Shown one piece after another: positions 55,032-63,433 of a stretch of 64,000 nucleotides of DNA (positions are counted from its first letter, which is position 1; every line of letters begins with the position of its first letter). The translations under genes and the position numbers were made by a program. The notes under the pieces were generated by a model. The model saw only the letters and a program-made list of their open reading frames with translations. It was not told where the DNA came from and did no database searches. This stretch comes from Undibacterium sp. YM2 (GTDB lineage: Bacteria > Pseudomonadota > Gammaproteobacteria > Burkholderiales > Burkholderiaceae_D): positions 5,146,001 through 5,210,000 of the forward strand of contig NZ_AP018441.1 of assembly GCF_009937975.1 (NCBI RefSeq). The letters are read 5' to 3'.

Positions 55032-55856
55032 ATGTCCTTACTAGCCGAACAACATGCCTACACCTTCCTGGAAGCGCGGGCACGCACCCAGCATGTCAGC
55101 CCCCTGAGCTGGCAATTTGAACTCAGCATAGATGATGCCTATGACATCGCAAGGGCATCTGACACCATACGCGCCGCCGAAGGCGAGGTGCGCATAGGCC
55201 GTAAACTAGGTTTTACCAACCGCAAGCTGTGGACCAAGTACGGCGAAAAAGCCGCCATACGCGAACCTATCTGGAGCAGCCTGTTTGACAGCACAGTGCG
55301 CTATGTAGAAGACAACCATGCTTATCAAAGCCTGACTGGTGCCTTGCAGCCACGTATAGAGCCAGAAGTGGTATTCAAGCTCGGCAGGACACCTGCTGCC
55401 GATGCCTGCATAGAAGAACTGGCAGATTGCCTGGAATGGATGGCACATGGCATAGAGATCGTCGTCAGCCCCTACCCCGACTGGAAGTTTGAGGCTGCCG
55501 ATGCGATAGCTGCACTTGGCCTGCACGGCACCCTGCTGATCGGTGAACCACGAATCTTGTCGAGCGCCAGCCGTCAGCATCTGGCTGAGCTGCTGGCCAA
55601 TGCCAGCGTCTCGCTGTCATGCGATGGCACACTGCTGAGCGCGGGTTATGGCAGTAATGTATTGGACAGCCCCTTGCATGCGATCTGGCACCTGCATGGC
55701 CTGCTGCAGAAGCAACCGCAATTCCCAGCTTTGCAGGCAGGTGAAATCATCACCACCGGCACCTGGACTGATGCTTACCCGGTGCAGGCCGGGCAAACCT
55801 GGGGGACCGCTTTCTCTGGTATCCCATTACCGGGCTTGAGTGTCAGTTTTGCTTAA
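55032..55856 (+). CDS. 2-keto-4-pentenoate hydratase/oxalocrotonate decarboxylase family protein
   Basis: A 274-residue member of the fumarylacetoacetate hydrolase-like hydratase/decarboxylase group. RIGRKLGFTNRKLW (about 57-70), RIEPEVVFKLGR with the metal-binding acidic residues, and the C-terminal ITTGTWTDAYPVQAGQTW agree with MhpD/DmpE/DmpH-type enzymes of meta-cleavage pathways. No other pathway gene lies near, so the substrate is open. GTG 55005 would give nine more residues; ATG 55032 is chosen because the family starts about there. A terminator follows at 55916. Confidence 0.82.
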   Translation: MSLLAEQHAYTFLEARARTQHVSPLSWQFELSIDDAYDIARASDTIRAAEGEVRIGRKLGFTNRKLWTKYGEKAAIREPIWSSLFDSTVRYVEDNHAYQSLTGALQPRIEPEVVFKLGRTPAADACIEELADCLEWMAHGIEIVVSPYPDWKFEAADAIAALGLHGTLLIGEPRILSSASRQHLAELLANASVSLSCDGTLLSAGYGSNVLDSPLHAIWHLHGLLQKQPQFPALQAGEIITTGTWTDAYPVQAGQTWGTAFSGIPLPGLSVSFA

Positions 55857-55915
55857 AACAGCCAAACATCAGATATTATGGCGGCAATCTCTGTGAAACA
55901 CTGATTGTCTGAATG

Positions 55916-55950
55916 AAAAAGGCTGACATGCATCGCATGTCAGCCTTTTT
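55916..55950 (+). terminator. Intrinsic terminator after the hydratase gene
   Basis: AAAAAGGCTGACATGC pairs perfectly with GCATGTCAGCCTTTTT around ATC, and is followed by CTTTTTT. A 16-base stem, active in the plus direction and possibly the minus. Confidence 0.92.
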
Positions 55951-56044
55951 CTTTTTTGCAGAAGCGCATAAACTTTACTGGCAATTCAGCCTGGCAGCCG
56001 CTGCCAGCATTGTTTGAAACACTTCACAAAGCAAACGCGAAAAG

Positions 56045-56073
56045 AGAAAGCACTCACCGTGAGTGCCTTCTCA
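56045..56073 (-). terminator. Terminator of the first porin gene
   Basis: On the minus strand GAGAAGGCACTCAC pairs with GTGAGTGCTTTCTC (one G-A mismatch) just past the porin stop at 56118, followed by TTTTCG. Moderate strength. Confidence 0.6.
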
Positions 56074-56117
56074 ATCTTGCCAGGCTCTTTTTAAAACTGA
56101 CCTAAGTCAGCATTAAA

Positions 56118-57179
56118 TTAGAACTTGTGACGGATACCAACGTTAACCAGACGTACATCAGCGCCGTTAGGTACTGGGTGGAAAGTTGCTGAAGAATCAG
56201 CGCTACCCAGATTGATGTTTGCGTCGTTGCTTGCGCGGGAGATCGAAGTGTACAGGTTAGTACGCTTGGACAGGGAGTATGTGTAACCCAGAGCCAATTG
56301 TGTACCGTTAGCAGCTTTCAACAAGCTGTTTTGGTTAGTGGAACGGATGTAGCTGGCGATGATATTGCCAGAACCAACTGGTACTGTCGCACCCAGCAAC
56401 CATACGCGACGATCCAGAGCAGCTGCGCCTACGCCATCATCTTTGATAGAGGAGAAAGCAGCGTGTGCTGTAACTACGTCAAAGTTGTATGTACCAGCCA
56501 GCAAGTAGCTCTTGGTTGCATTAGTACCAGTAGCATTTTGCGCATTGCTGTATGCCAGTTCAGCAAACAGAGGACCAGCAGTGTAAGCACCGGAGAAACC
56601 GATGTAACGGCCAGCTGTTGTGTTACCAGCAACTTCACCGAAACCATAAGCCAGAGTACCTACGAAACCGCCCAGGTTAGTTGTGTTATAGACAGCGGAG
56701 TTGTTGATACGAACGCCACCGTGGTCGAAGTAAGCTGCAGCGCCCAGACCGGATGTGCCGCTACCTGCTGTACCGCTAGTGATACCAGTGCTGAATGGAT
56801 CGAAGCTGTCGATAGCAACGAATGCTGGTGTGTATTGACGGCCGAAGTTAATACCACCGAAGTCACCAGACAAACCTACGAAAGCTTGACGACCGAATGC
56901 ACGGCCACCTTGAGCGGAGCTACCTGTATCAGCATTGATACCCATTTCCAATTGGAAATTTGCTTTCAGACCGCCACCCAGGTCTTCAGAACCTTTGAAG
57001 CCCAGACGGGAACCGGATTGAATACCACTATCCAGACCCAGTGTGGAGCCAGCAGGATCGCCAGTGTTTTGATGTTGCAAAGCCATATCAACTACACCGT
57101 AGATAGTGACGGAAGATTGAGCTTGCGCTGTACCAGCAACAGCAGCCAAAACTGACAGAGCGATGAGTGATTTTTTCAT
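56118..57179 (-). CDS. Outer membrane porin, Omp32/Gram-negative porin family
   Basis: A 353-residue trimeric beta-barrel porin. From ATG 57179 (GGAGA upstream) it starts MKKSLIALSVLAAVAGTAQA, a signal peptide, then QSSVTIYGVVDMAL, the standard first strand of betaproteobacterial porins. Repeated aromatic/Gly strands, the GSRLGFKGSEDLGGGLKA motif split over two strands, and a terminal Phe in RHKF mark the outer-membrane assembly signal. An upstream ATG at 57203 is less likely. A second porin lies 381 bases upstream in the same direction; each has its own terminator, so they are separate units. Confidence 0.93.
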   Translation of the reverse strand: MKKSLIALSVLAAVAGTAQAQSSVTIYGVVDMALQHQNTGDPAGSTLGLDSGIQSGSRLGFKGSEDLGGGLKANFQLEMGINADTGSSAQGGRAFGRQAFVGLSGDFGGINFGRQYTPAFVAIDSFDPFSTGITSGTAGSGTSGLGAAAYFDHGGVRINNSAVYNTTNLGGFVGTLAYGFGEVAGNTTAGRYIGFSGAYTAGPLFAELAYSNAQNATGTNATKSYLLAGTYNFDVVTAHAAFSSIKDDGVGAAALDRRVWLLGATVPVGSGNIIASYIRSTNQNSLLKAANGTQLALGYTYSLSKRTNLYTSISRASNDANINLGSADSSATFHPVPNGADVRLVNVGIRHKF

Positions 57180-57509
57180 TGATATTTCTCCAAAGGATTT
57201 CACATTGATATTGAACTACATTAAGCACAGTTCGCGCAAAACAGAGCCAAAACATTGATTGCACGAAGAGCGCAAATACTTAAGAACCGACAAGACAGCT
57301 AAAAAGAAGTTAACGTATTTGACCAAAAATGGTGTCAGGCAGCCAAGCTAAATCGGCTTTTGGAGGGAATATGGGGGTGTTTTGTCTCGAATAAGCAACA
57401 AAAATTGCCTTTAAAACAATAATTTCAATGCAATTTAATTAACATCGATAATGCCGGACAAGCGCTGAAAAATTACATTATTACCAATAAAAATGAAACA
57501 AAAACAAAA
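57180..57509. other. Promoter region between tandem porins
   Basis: About 330 AT-rich bases upstream of the first porin, no gene. It contains long A/T tracts and a long 5' leader is likely, as is common for porin mRNAs that are targets of small RNAs. No specific element could be fixed. Confidence 0.35.
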
Positions 57510-57540
57510 TTGCAAAGGTCGCCCAGGGCGACCTTTGCAA
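57510..57540 (-). terminator. Strong terminator of the second porin gene
   Basis: TTGCAAAGGTCGCCC and GGGCGACCTTTGCAA are perfect 15-base complements around a single base (effective loop of three), 21 bases past the porin stop at 57561. On the minus strand the stem is followed by TTTTGTTTTTGTTT, an ideal tail. Confidence 0.92.
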
Positions 57541-57560
57541 GTAAAACCGTCTATCTACAA

Positions 57561-58697
57561 TCAGAATGCGTGCAATACGCCTACTGCTGTACGTGTTGCA
57601 GAACTATTGCCTGCACCAATGATGCCCAATGCCAGGGAAACATCCTGAGCATTTACAGAACCGGCTTTTGCATATGTCAGGGAAGCGTAGGCAGTTGTAC
57701 GTTTGCTGAAGGCATATTTACCCAGCAAGATGTATTGATCAGCTTTACCGTCGATATCGCCAGAGCGTTTGGTGTTGTAATAAGCAGTAGTCAGTGTAGT
57801 CTGATCAGACAAACTGAAATCTGCACCCAGACCTATGACAGCAATCTTGCGGCCATTTGCATTTGGCAATGCATCAATCTTGATATTGCCTTCTACTTTG
57901 TTGCTGGAGTAAGTACCGCGCAACATCACAGATGGAGTGATTTTGAACTTGGCACCGCCAGCCCAGCCAGCCAGATAAGCTGCACCCGTGTTGTCTTTGA
58001 GTTTAGCGTAAGACAGCGCAGCACCATTGGTGCCATCGGTAAAGAAGCCAGACAGGCCAGCATAGTTGCTTGCCGTGTTGTCACCAGCTTTTTCACCAAA
58101 ACCGTACATCAACGCGCCACCAAAACCAGACATGATAGGGGACACATATTTGATGGAATTATTTTGACGCAGTGCTGTACCGCCCTGGTTAGTACCGAAA
58201 CCACCAAAGAAAGAACCGGCATTCAGCGCGCTGAACATCACGTTAGGGTTGGAACCTGCATGTGCCAGGCTGATAGGATCAGCCAGACCAACGGAATCCA
58301 CACCCAGAATATTGTTACGGCCCAGTGTCACAGAACCGAAATCACCAGACAGACCTACCCAGGACAGACGGTCGAACAGGGATGTATTGTTACCTGCCTG
58401 ATTAAATACGTTACCACCAAAACCGGCACCTGCAGTACCTGTGTCATTGGCCAGTGTACCTTCGAGATTGAAGTTCGCTTTCAAACCGCCACCCAGGTCC
58501 TCAGAACCTTTGATACCCCAACGGGAGGTCAGTAATTGACCAGCATCCATGGAGAATTTGGAGCCACCAGTTGGTGTCTGATTGGTAGTGGCAACTACGG
58601 CTGCGTCGATAATACCGTAGATAACGATAGAAGATTGTGCTGAAGCGGTTGCTGCAAATGCGCTCAAGACTGCGAATGCCAGTATCGATTTTTTCAT
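57561..58697 (-). CDS. Outer membrane porin, Gram-negative porin family
   Basis: A 378-residue porin from ATG 58697: signal peptide MKKSILAFAVLSAFAATASA then QSSIVIYGIIDAAVV. Like its neighbour it has SRWGIKGSEDLGGGLKANF (as strands 2-3), Gly/aromatic strand repeats and a final Phe (LHAF). It resembles the downstream porin in its ends but diverges in the barrel, so this is an old duplication with likely different pore preference. ATG 58754 would add 19 residues before the signal and is rejected. Confidence 0.93.
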   Translation of the reverse strand: MKKSILAFAVLSAFAATASAQSSIVIYGIIDAAVVATTNQTPTGGSKFSMDAGQLLTSRWGIKGSEDLGGGLKANFNLEGTLANDTGTAGAGFGGNVFNQAGNNTSLFDRLSWVGLSGDFGSVTLGRNNILGVDSVGLADPISLAHAGSNPNVMFSALNAGSFFGGFGTNQGGTALRQNNSIKYVSPIMSGFGGALMYGFGEKAGDNTASNYAGLSGFFTDGTNGAALSYAKLKDNTGAAYLAGWAGGAKFKITPSVMLRGTYSSNKVEGNIKIDALPNANGRKIAVIGLGADFSLSDQTTLTTAYYNTKRSGDIDGKADQYILLGKYAFSKRTTAYASLTYAKAGSVNAQDVSLALGIIGAGNSSATRTAVGVLHAF

Positions 58698-59045
58698 TGA
58701 AAGCGTCTCCAAAATTATTAATTTATGCGGCCACACCTGAAAAGCTTTGGCCATTATTTTACGAATTTAGTCTTGCCAAGACTTCGAAACCTGCTGATTA
58801 AGAAGCTAGATTCCATTGAAACAAATTAAAGGAATTAGGGCAAAGAGAATTTGCGAACGATCGTTTTTAAGCAAATTTTATGTGGCGTTATCGCAACAAG
58901 CATCTACTTTCTTATTATTAGAAGCTTAAGTTTTCTGTAGGTTTCCAGACTTGGTCTGATGGCGCGTATGCTTAATCCTTCCTACAATAGACACTATCTG
59001 GCCTGGTATGGCTCATCGCTCCATCATTACATGCTTAAAAACAAT
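58698..59045. other. Divergent region between porin and coq7
   Basis: About 350 bases. The coq7 frame is open from 58959, but residues before 59046 are not family-like. AT-rich in the middle (TTTTAAGCAAATTTTATGTGG). No RNA gene or repeat seen; holds both promoters. Confidence 0.4.
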
Positions 59046-59696
59046 ATGAATCTTCCAACAACATCTCCCAGGGTCAGCCTGGATCAAATAATCAGCAAAT
59101 TTGACCGCGCCCTGCGTGTGGTCAGCGGCCAGGCCATGTCCAGGCGCACCTACCCTGGTCATGATTTGCCCGATGGTAATTTGTCAGAACAGGAGAAATC
59201 CCATAGCGCAGGTTTGATGCGTGTTAATCATGTCGGTGAAATTTGCGCCCAGGCCCTGTACGACTCTCAGGGCGCGAATGCGCATACGGAAGATATACGC
59301 CAGCAGTTCGAGCATTCCGGCATAGAAGAAGAAGATCACCTGGCCTGGACGGCAAAAAGGTTGCATGAACTGAATTCACATACCAGCTTCCTGAATCCGC
59401 TGTGGTATGCCGGGGCCTATGCCTGTGGCACATTGGCCGCCAGGTTTGGTGATGCCGTCAGTCTGGGATTTGTTGTTGAAACAGAAAAACAGGTAGAGGC
59501 ACACCTGGCCAGCCACCTCAAGAAATTACCGGCAGAAGACCAGCGCTCACGCGCCGTGGTAGAACAGATGCGCGTTGATGAAATTGCCCACGGTGCAGCG
59601 GCGCAAGCTTTGGGTGCCAGCACCCTGCCTGCTCCCGTGCAGGCGGGTATGAAGTTCATGGCCAAGGTCATGACGACGACGGCTTATTATGTTTAA
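59046..59696 (+). CDS. coq7: 3-demethoxyubiquinol 3-hydroxylase (Coq7)
   Basis: Carboxylate-bridged di-iron enzyme hydroxylating demethoxyubiquinol in ubiquinone synthesis. The ATG at 59046 (MNLPTTSPRVSLDQIISKFD) gives 216 residues, the family length; ATG 59031 and the longer frame are possible. Two E-x-x-H repeats: MRVNHVGEICAQALYDSQ (first Glu), EEEDHLAWT, then VETEKQVEAHLASHL and MRVDEIAHGAAA. All six ligands appear present. It is convergent with uvrD, with a shared hairpin. Confidence 0.93.
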   Translation: MNLPTTSPRVSLDQIISKFDRALRVVSGQAMSRRTYPGHDLPDGNLSEQEKSHSAGLMRVNHVGEICAQALYDSQGANAHTEDIRQQFEHSGIEEEDHLAWTAKRLHELNSHTSFLNPLWYAGAYACGTLAARFGDAVSLGFVVETEKQVEAHLASHLKKLPAEDQRSRAVVEQMRVDEIAHGAAAQALGASTLPAPVQAGMKFMAKVMTTTAYYV

Positions 59697-59729
59697 GCTT
59701 GAGCGTTTGAATTAGAACCTGTTTAGAAA

Positions 59730-59768
59730 AGTAAGACGCAGAGCATAAGCTATGATTTGCGTCTTACT
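59730..59768. terminator. Bidirectional hairpin between coq7 and uvrD
   Basis: AGTAAGACGCA pairs with TGCGTCTTACT; inside, CATA pairs with TATG around AGC. It lies between the two convergent stops (59696, 59781). T runs are weak. Confidence 0.65.
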
Positions 59769-59780
59769 AATCATTTCATT

Positions 59781-62072
59781 CTAAATTTTTTCTAATTTTG
59801 CAATAGTTAAGTCTAACTGCTTCATTCCAAATTTACCGAAATTAATGTGTGCACTCGGACTGGCACCGCCACTCCCGCCTTCAATCTTCACTATCACACC
59901 TTCGCCAAATTTTCCGTGAGCCACATTCTGGCCTATGCGCCAACCCATAGTTTCATTACTCTTCTTAAAAGTCTGGGAAATACGGTTAGCAGCATCATCC
60001 GGCGCTTCATCCCAGGCAGATTTTTCATTACCGAACCAGGTCGGCTGTACACGCGGCGTCAACCACTTCAATGATTCTTCCGGCAACTCATCAAGGAAGC
60101 GGGAACGCATGTTGTAACGGGTCTGGCCATGCAGCATGCGGGTTTGTGAGAAACTCAAGTACAGGCGCTTGCGCGCACGTGTAATCGCCACATACATGAG
60201 GCGGCGTTCTTCTTCTACACCACTGTCTTCCTGCGCACTGTTTTCATGCGGGAACAAGCCTTCTTCGAGACCGGTAATAAATACCGCATCAAACTCCAGG
60301 CCCTTGGCGGAATGCACCGTCATCAACTGCATGGCATCTTGCCCGGCCTGCGCCTGGTTGTCACCCGCTTCGAGAGAAGCATGCGACAGGAAAGCAGACA
60401 GCGGCGACATCACTGTTGGCAAGGCCGCGTCGGCATCGATGATCTGATCACCATTCTCGCTCTGCAGCAAAACAGCAGCACTGCTGGCTGGCCCGGCAAA
60501 GGCTGGCGCTTCTTTATTGAAACCCTCTTCCGACACAAACAGGGTGGCAGCGCTGACGAGCTGCTCCAGGTTTTCTATGCGGTCTGCGCCTTCTTTTTCA
60601 GTCTGGTAATGCGTCAGCAGACTGCTGACTTCCAGCACGATCTTGACCATCTCGGGCAAAGGCAGGTTCTGGGTTTCAAAACGCGCACCTTCGATCAATT
60701 TGACAAAACTCGCCAGAGAAGAACCAGCCTTGCCAGCCACATAAGGTACTGCAGCATACATGGAGATATTTTGCTGCCTGGCGACATCCTGCAATTGCTC
60801 CAGTGAGCGTGCACCTATGCCACGGGTAGGGAAGTTCACTACACGCAAAAAAGCAGAATCATTATGCGGGTTGTCCATCAATTGCAGATAGGCGATCGCA
60901 TGCTTGATCTCGGCACGCTCGAAAAAGCGCTGGCCACCATATACGCGGTAAGGGATATTCGCCGTGAACAGCGCATGTTCTATGACACGTGACTGCGCGT
61001 TCGAACGATAAAGTATCGCGATCTCGCTGCGTAATGAACCCTCACGTATCAGGCTCTTGGCTTCTTCTATGATCCAGTTGGCCTCTTGTATATCGCTACT
61101 GGATTCCATGATGCGCACTGGCTCACCGTGACCTGCATCCGTACGCAAATTCTTGCCCAGGCGTTTGCTATTGTGTTCTATGAGCACATTGGCACTGTCG
61201 AGGATATGTCCATGGGAGCGGTAATTTTGCTCCAGCTTGATCAGGTTCTGTACCTGGAATTCACGCTCAAAGGCGGACATATTACCGACATTGGCACCAC
61301 GGAAGGCATAGATACTCTGGTCGTCATCACCGACGGCAAACACCGCACCACCTTTTTTACCACCCTCGCCTGCCATCAGCTTCAGCCACTTGTATTGCAG
61401 GTCATTGGTATCCTGGAACTCATCGACGAGGATGTGGCGGAACCTGTCCTGGTAATGCTCGCGCAGCGGCTGGTTACGGCTCAGCAATTCATAGGTGCGC
61501 AACAAAAGCTCAGCAAAATCAACCACACCTTCGCGCTGGCATTGCGTGTCATACAGATCATACAAGCCAACCAGCTTGCGGTTGAAGTCATCATAGGCAT
61601 CGACTTGCGCTGCACGCAAACCCTGGTCCTTGGCACCGTTGATGAAATACATCAAGGTCTTGGGCGGGAACTTTTCATCATCGATATTATTGGCCTTCAG
61701 CAAACGCTTGATGAAGGATAACTGGTCGCCAGAATCAAGTATCTGGAAAGTCGATGGTAAACCGGCATCGCGGTGATGGGCGCGCAAGAGGCGGTTACAC
61801 AGGCCATGGAAAGTGCCTATCCACATGCCGCGTGTATTAATCGGCAACATGGCAGACAAACGCGTCAGCATCTCCTTGGCGGCCTTGTTGGTAAAGGTCA
61901 CGGCCAGTATGCCGCCGGGCGACACCTGGCCAGTCTGTATCAGCCATGCGATGCGGGTAGTCAGCACACGTGTCTTGCCAGAACCGGCACCAGCCAAAAT
62001 CAGGGCAGACTGCGCCGGCAAGGTCACGGCAGCAAGTTGTTCGGGATTTAAGTTGTGGAGTAAATTTTGCAT
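59781..62072 (-). CDS. uvrD: DNA helicase UvrD/PcrA
   Basis: A 763-residue superfamily 1A 3'-5' helicase for nucleotide excision and mismatch repair. From ATG 62072 (MQNLLHNLNPEQLAAVTLPA): motif I AGAGSGKT, Ia VTFTNKAAKEML, II DEFQDTN, III AVGDDDQSIYAFRGA, IV-VI with YRSNAQSRVIE, TVHSAKGLEFDAVF and YVAITRARKRLYL. The C-terminal tudor-like segment KFGEGVIVKIEGG supports UvrD/PcrA rather than Rep. ATG 62114 would add 14 residues that do not match the family. Confidence 0.94.
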   Translation of the reverse strand: MQNLLHNLNPEQLAAVTLPAQSALILAGAGSGKTRVLTTRIAWLIQTGQVSPGGILAVTFTNKAAKEMLTRLSAMLPINTRGMWIGTFHGLCNRLLRAHHRDAGLPSTFQILDSGDQLSFIKRLLKANNIDDEKFPPKTLMYFINGAKDQGLRAAQVDAYDDFNRKLVGLYDLYDTQCQREGVVDFAELLLRTYELLSRNQPLREHYQDRFRHILVDEFQDTNDLQYKWLKLMAGEGGKKGGAVFAVGDDDQSIYAFRGANVGNMSAFEREFQVQNLIKLEQNYRSHGHILDSANVLIEHNSKRLGKNLRTDAGHGEPVRIMESSSDIQEANWIIEEAKSLIREGSLRSEIAILYRSNAQSRVIEHALFTANIPYRVYGGQRFFERAEIKHAIAYLQLMDNPHNDSAFLRVVNFPTRGIGARSLEQLQDVARQQNISMYAAVPYVAGKAGSSLASFVKLIEGARFETQNLPLPEMVKIVLEVSSLLTHYQTEKEGADRIENLEQLVSAATLFVSEEGFNKEAPAFAGPASSAAVLLQSENGDQIIDADAALPTVMSPLSAFLSHASLEAGDNQAQAGQDAMQLMTVHSAKGLEFDAVFITGLEEGLFPHENSAQEDSGVEEERRLMYVAITRARKRLYLSFSQTRMLHGQTRYNMRSRFLDELPEESLKWLTPRVQPTWFGNEKSAWDEAPDDAANRISQTFKKSNETMGWRIGQNVAHGKFGEGVIVKIEGGSGGASPSAHINFGKFGMKQLDLTIAKLEKI

Positions 62073-62423
62073 AGGCAGATTATACGGGACTATGCCAGTC
62101 AGCCTGTTTTCCACTCCCTGAGTCAGGCAAAATTTATTGTCGGCAGGCTTGACAGGCCTGGCTGCACGCGCAGATAATCATTTCCATCGCAATAGAAATT
62201 TCATCCACATTTCATTATGCAAACTCAAGTCAAAGATCAAGTACACGCGCAAAGCAGCACTGCTTTGTGTATGGTCTTTGCTAAAGCCAAGAAACAGACG
62301 CTCATCTGACCGGGGCGTGCTGTCCCGTCAGGTGAGCTGACAGGATGGCAAAAACGGTACTCTTCCCTTTGCGCTGTATGTCAACTCCCTGCGGGTCTTT
62401 AACCGGTCCACAGGAGAACAGGC
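62073..62423. other. Divergent uvrD-dapA region with two hairpins
   Basis: 351 bases with no gene. Two stems stand in what may be the dapA leader: CAAAGCAG-CA-CTGCTTTG (62250-62267), and CTCATCTGAC with GTCAGGTGAG (62301-62336) extended inside by CGGG/CCCG. Neither has a T run, so attenuation is not shown. GGAG lies 8 bases before the dapA ATG. Confidence 0.4.
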
Positions 62424-63377
62424 ATGTCCAGCAGTAATAATAGCAATAGCAGCAATTTCAGTAACACTCATATTGACTCCAGTCACCACAACAGGCATCG
62501 CGATTTTTCTGGCATCTGGGTAGCCCTGATAACGCCATTTTGCAATGGCCCGGAAGCGGCAGTGGATGTCCCCGCACTGCAAGCATTGGCCCGCAAATTG
62601 ATCAAGGAAGGTGTCACTGGCCTGGTCGTCTGTGGTTCCACCGGCGAGGCAGCCGCCCTCAGTGAGGAAGAACAATTGCAAGTGCTGGATGCAGTGCTGG
62701 CCGTGGTATCGCCCAATCAAGTCATCATGGGCTTGAGCGGTAATCACATGGGGCAAGTCTTGCACAGGCTGGCAGCCATAGGGCAAAGACAGCTTGCTGG
62801 AGTACTGGTCACGCCACCGTATTACATACGGCCATCACAGGCAGGTATCTTGCACTACTTCCATGAAATTGCCGAGGCGTCTGCTGTGCCGGTAGTGCTG
62901 TACAACATTCCTTACCGCACGGGCGTAAATATGGAATTACCCACGCTGCAGCAATTGGCAAAACATCCGAATATCGTCGCCATCAAGGATTGCGGCGGCA
63001 ATCTGCAAACCACCATGCAACTCATCACCGACGGCAACATACAGGTGCTGACCGGAGAAGACCATCAATTGTTTGCTACCCTTTGCCTCGGCGGTGCTGG
63101 TGGCATACTGGCGTCCGCCCATTTGCGGCCTGATCTTTTCATGCGCATGCAAGCATTGATCTCTACAGGTGAGCTGGCACAGGCCAGGCGTATTTTTTAT
63201 CGGCTGCTACCGGTCATGCTGGCCCTGTTTGAAGAACCCAATCCGGCTCCGCTGAAGGCGGCACTGGCAGCATCAGGTCTGATAAAAGCAAATCTGCGCC
63301 CTCCTATGTTGGGGGCAAGTGCAAAGACCAAAGACAAACTCTTGCGCGAGATCGCACAACTTGATCTGCTTCAATAG
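62424..63377 (+). CDS. dapA: 4-hydroxy-tetrahydrodipicolinate synthase (DapA family)
   Basis: Condenses pyruvate with aspartate semialdehyde in lysine and diaminopimelate synthesis through a Schiff base; a TIM barrel. 317 residues, with an unusual Ser/Asn/His-rich extension of about 27 residues before FSGIWVALITPF. Motifs: VVCGSTGEAAALS, YNIPYRTGVN (catalytic Tyr) and IVAIKDCGGN (Schiff-base Lys, near residue 190). CGSTGE in place of the usual GTTGE, and the extension, leave room for a related aldolase of the family, but DapA fits best. GGAG precedes the start. Confidence 0.85.
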   Translation: MSSSNNSNSSNFSNTHIDSSHHNRHRDFSGIWVALITPFCNGPEAAVDVPALQALARKLIKEGVTGLVVCGSTGEAAALSEEEQLQVLDAVLAVVSPNQVIMGLSGNHMGQVLHRLAAIGQRQLAGVLVTPPYYIRPSQAGILHYFHEIAEASAVPVVLYNIPYRTGVNMELPTLQQLAKHPNIVAIKDCGGNLQTTMQLITDGNIQVLTGEDHQLFATLCLGGAGGILASAHLRPDLFMRMQALISTGELAQARRIFYRLLPVMLALFEEPNPAPLKAALAASGLIKANLRPPMLGASAKTKDKLLREIAQLDLLQ

Positions 63378-63433
63378 CAGATTGCCTTGTCGGCGCAAGC
63401 AAAGCATAATGCCGAGCAATAACTACTTACAAC

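Noticed and set aside
56298..57155. A 285-codon plus-strand frame opposite the first porin
   Set aside because: Same reasons: antisense shadow, cysteine-rich composition, no start context.
57510..58535. A 341-codon plus-strand frame opposite the second porin
   Set aside because: It is antisense to a clear porin with signal peptide and terminal Phe, is very rich in Cys, Thr and Gln, and has no family resemblance. It is a by-product of porin codon bias.
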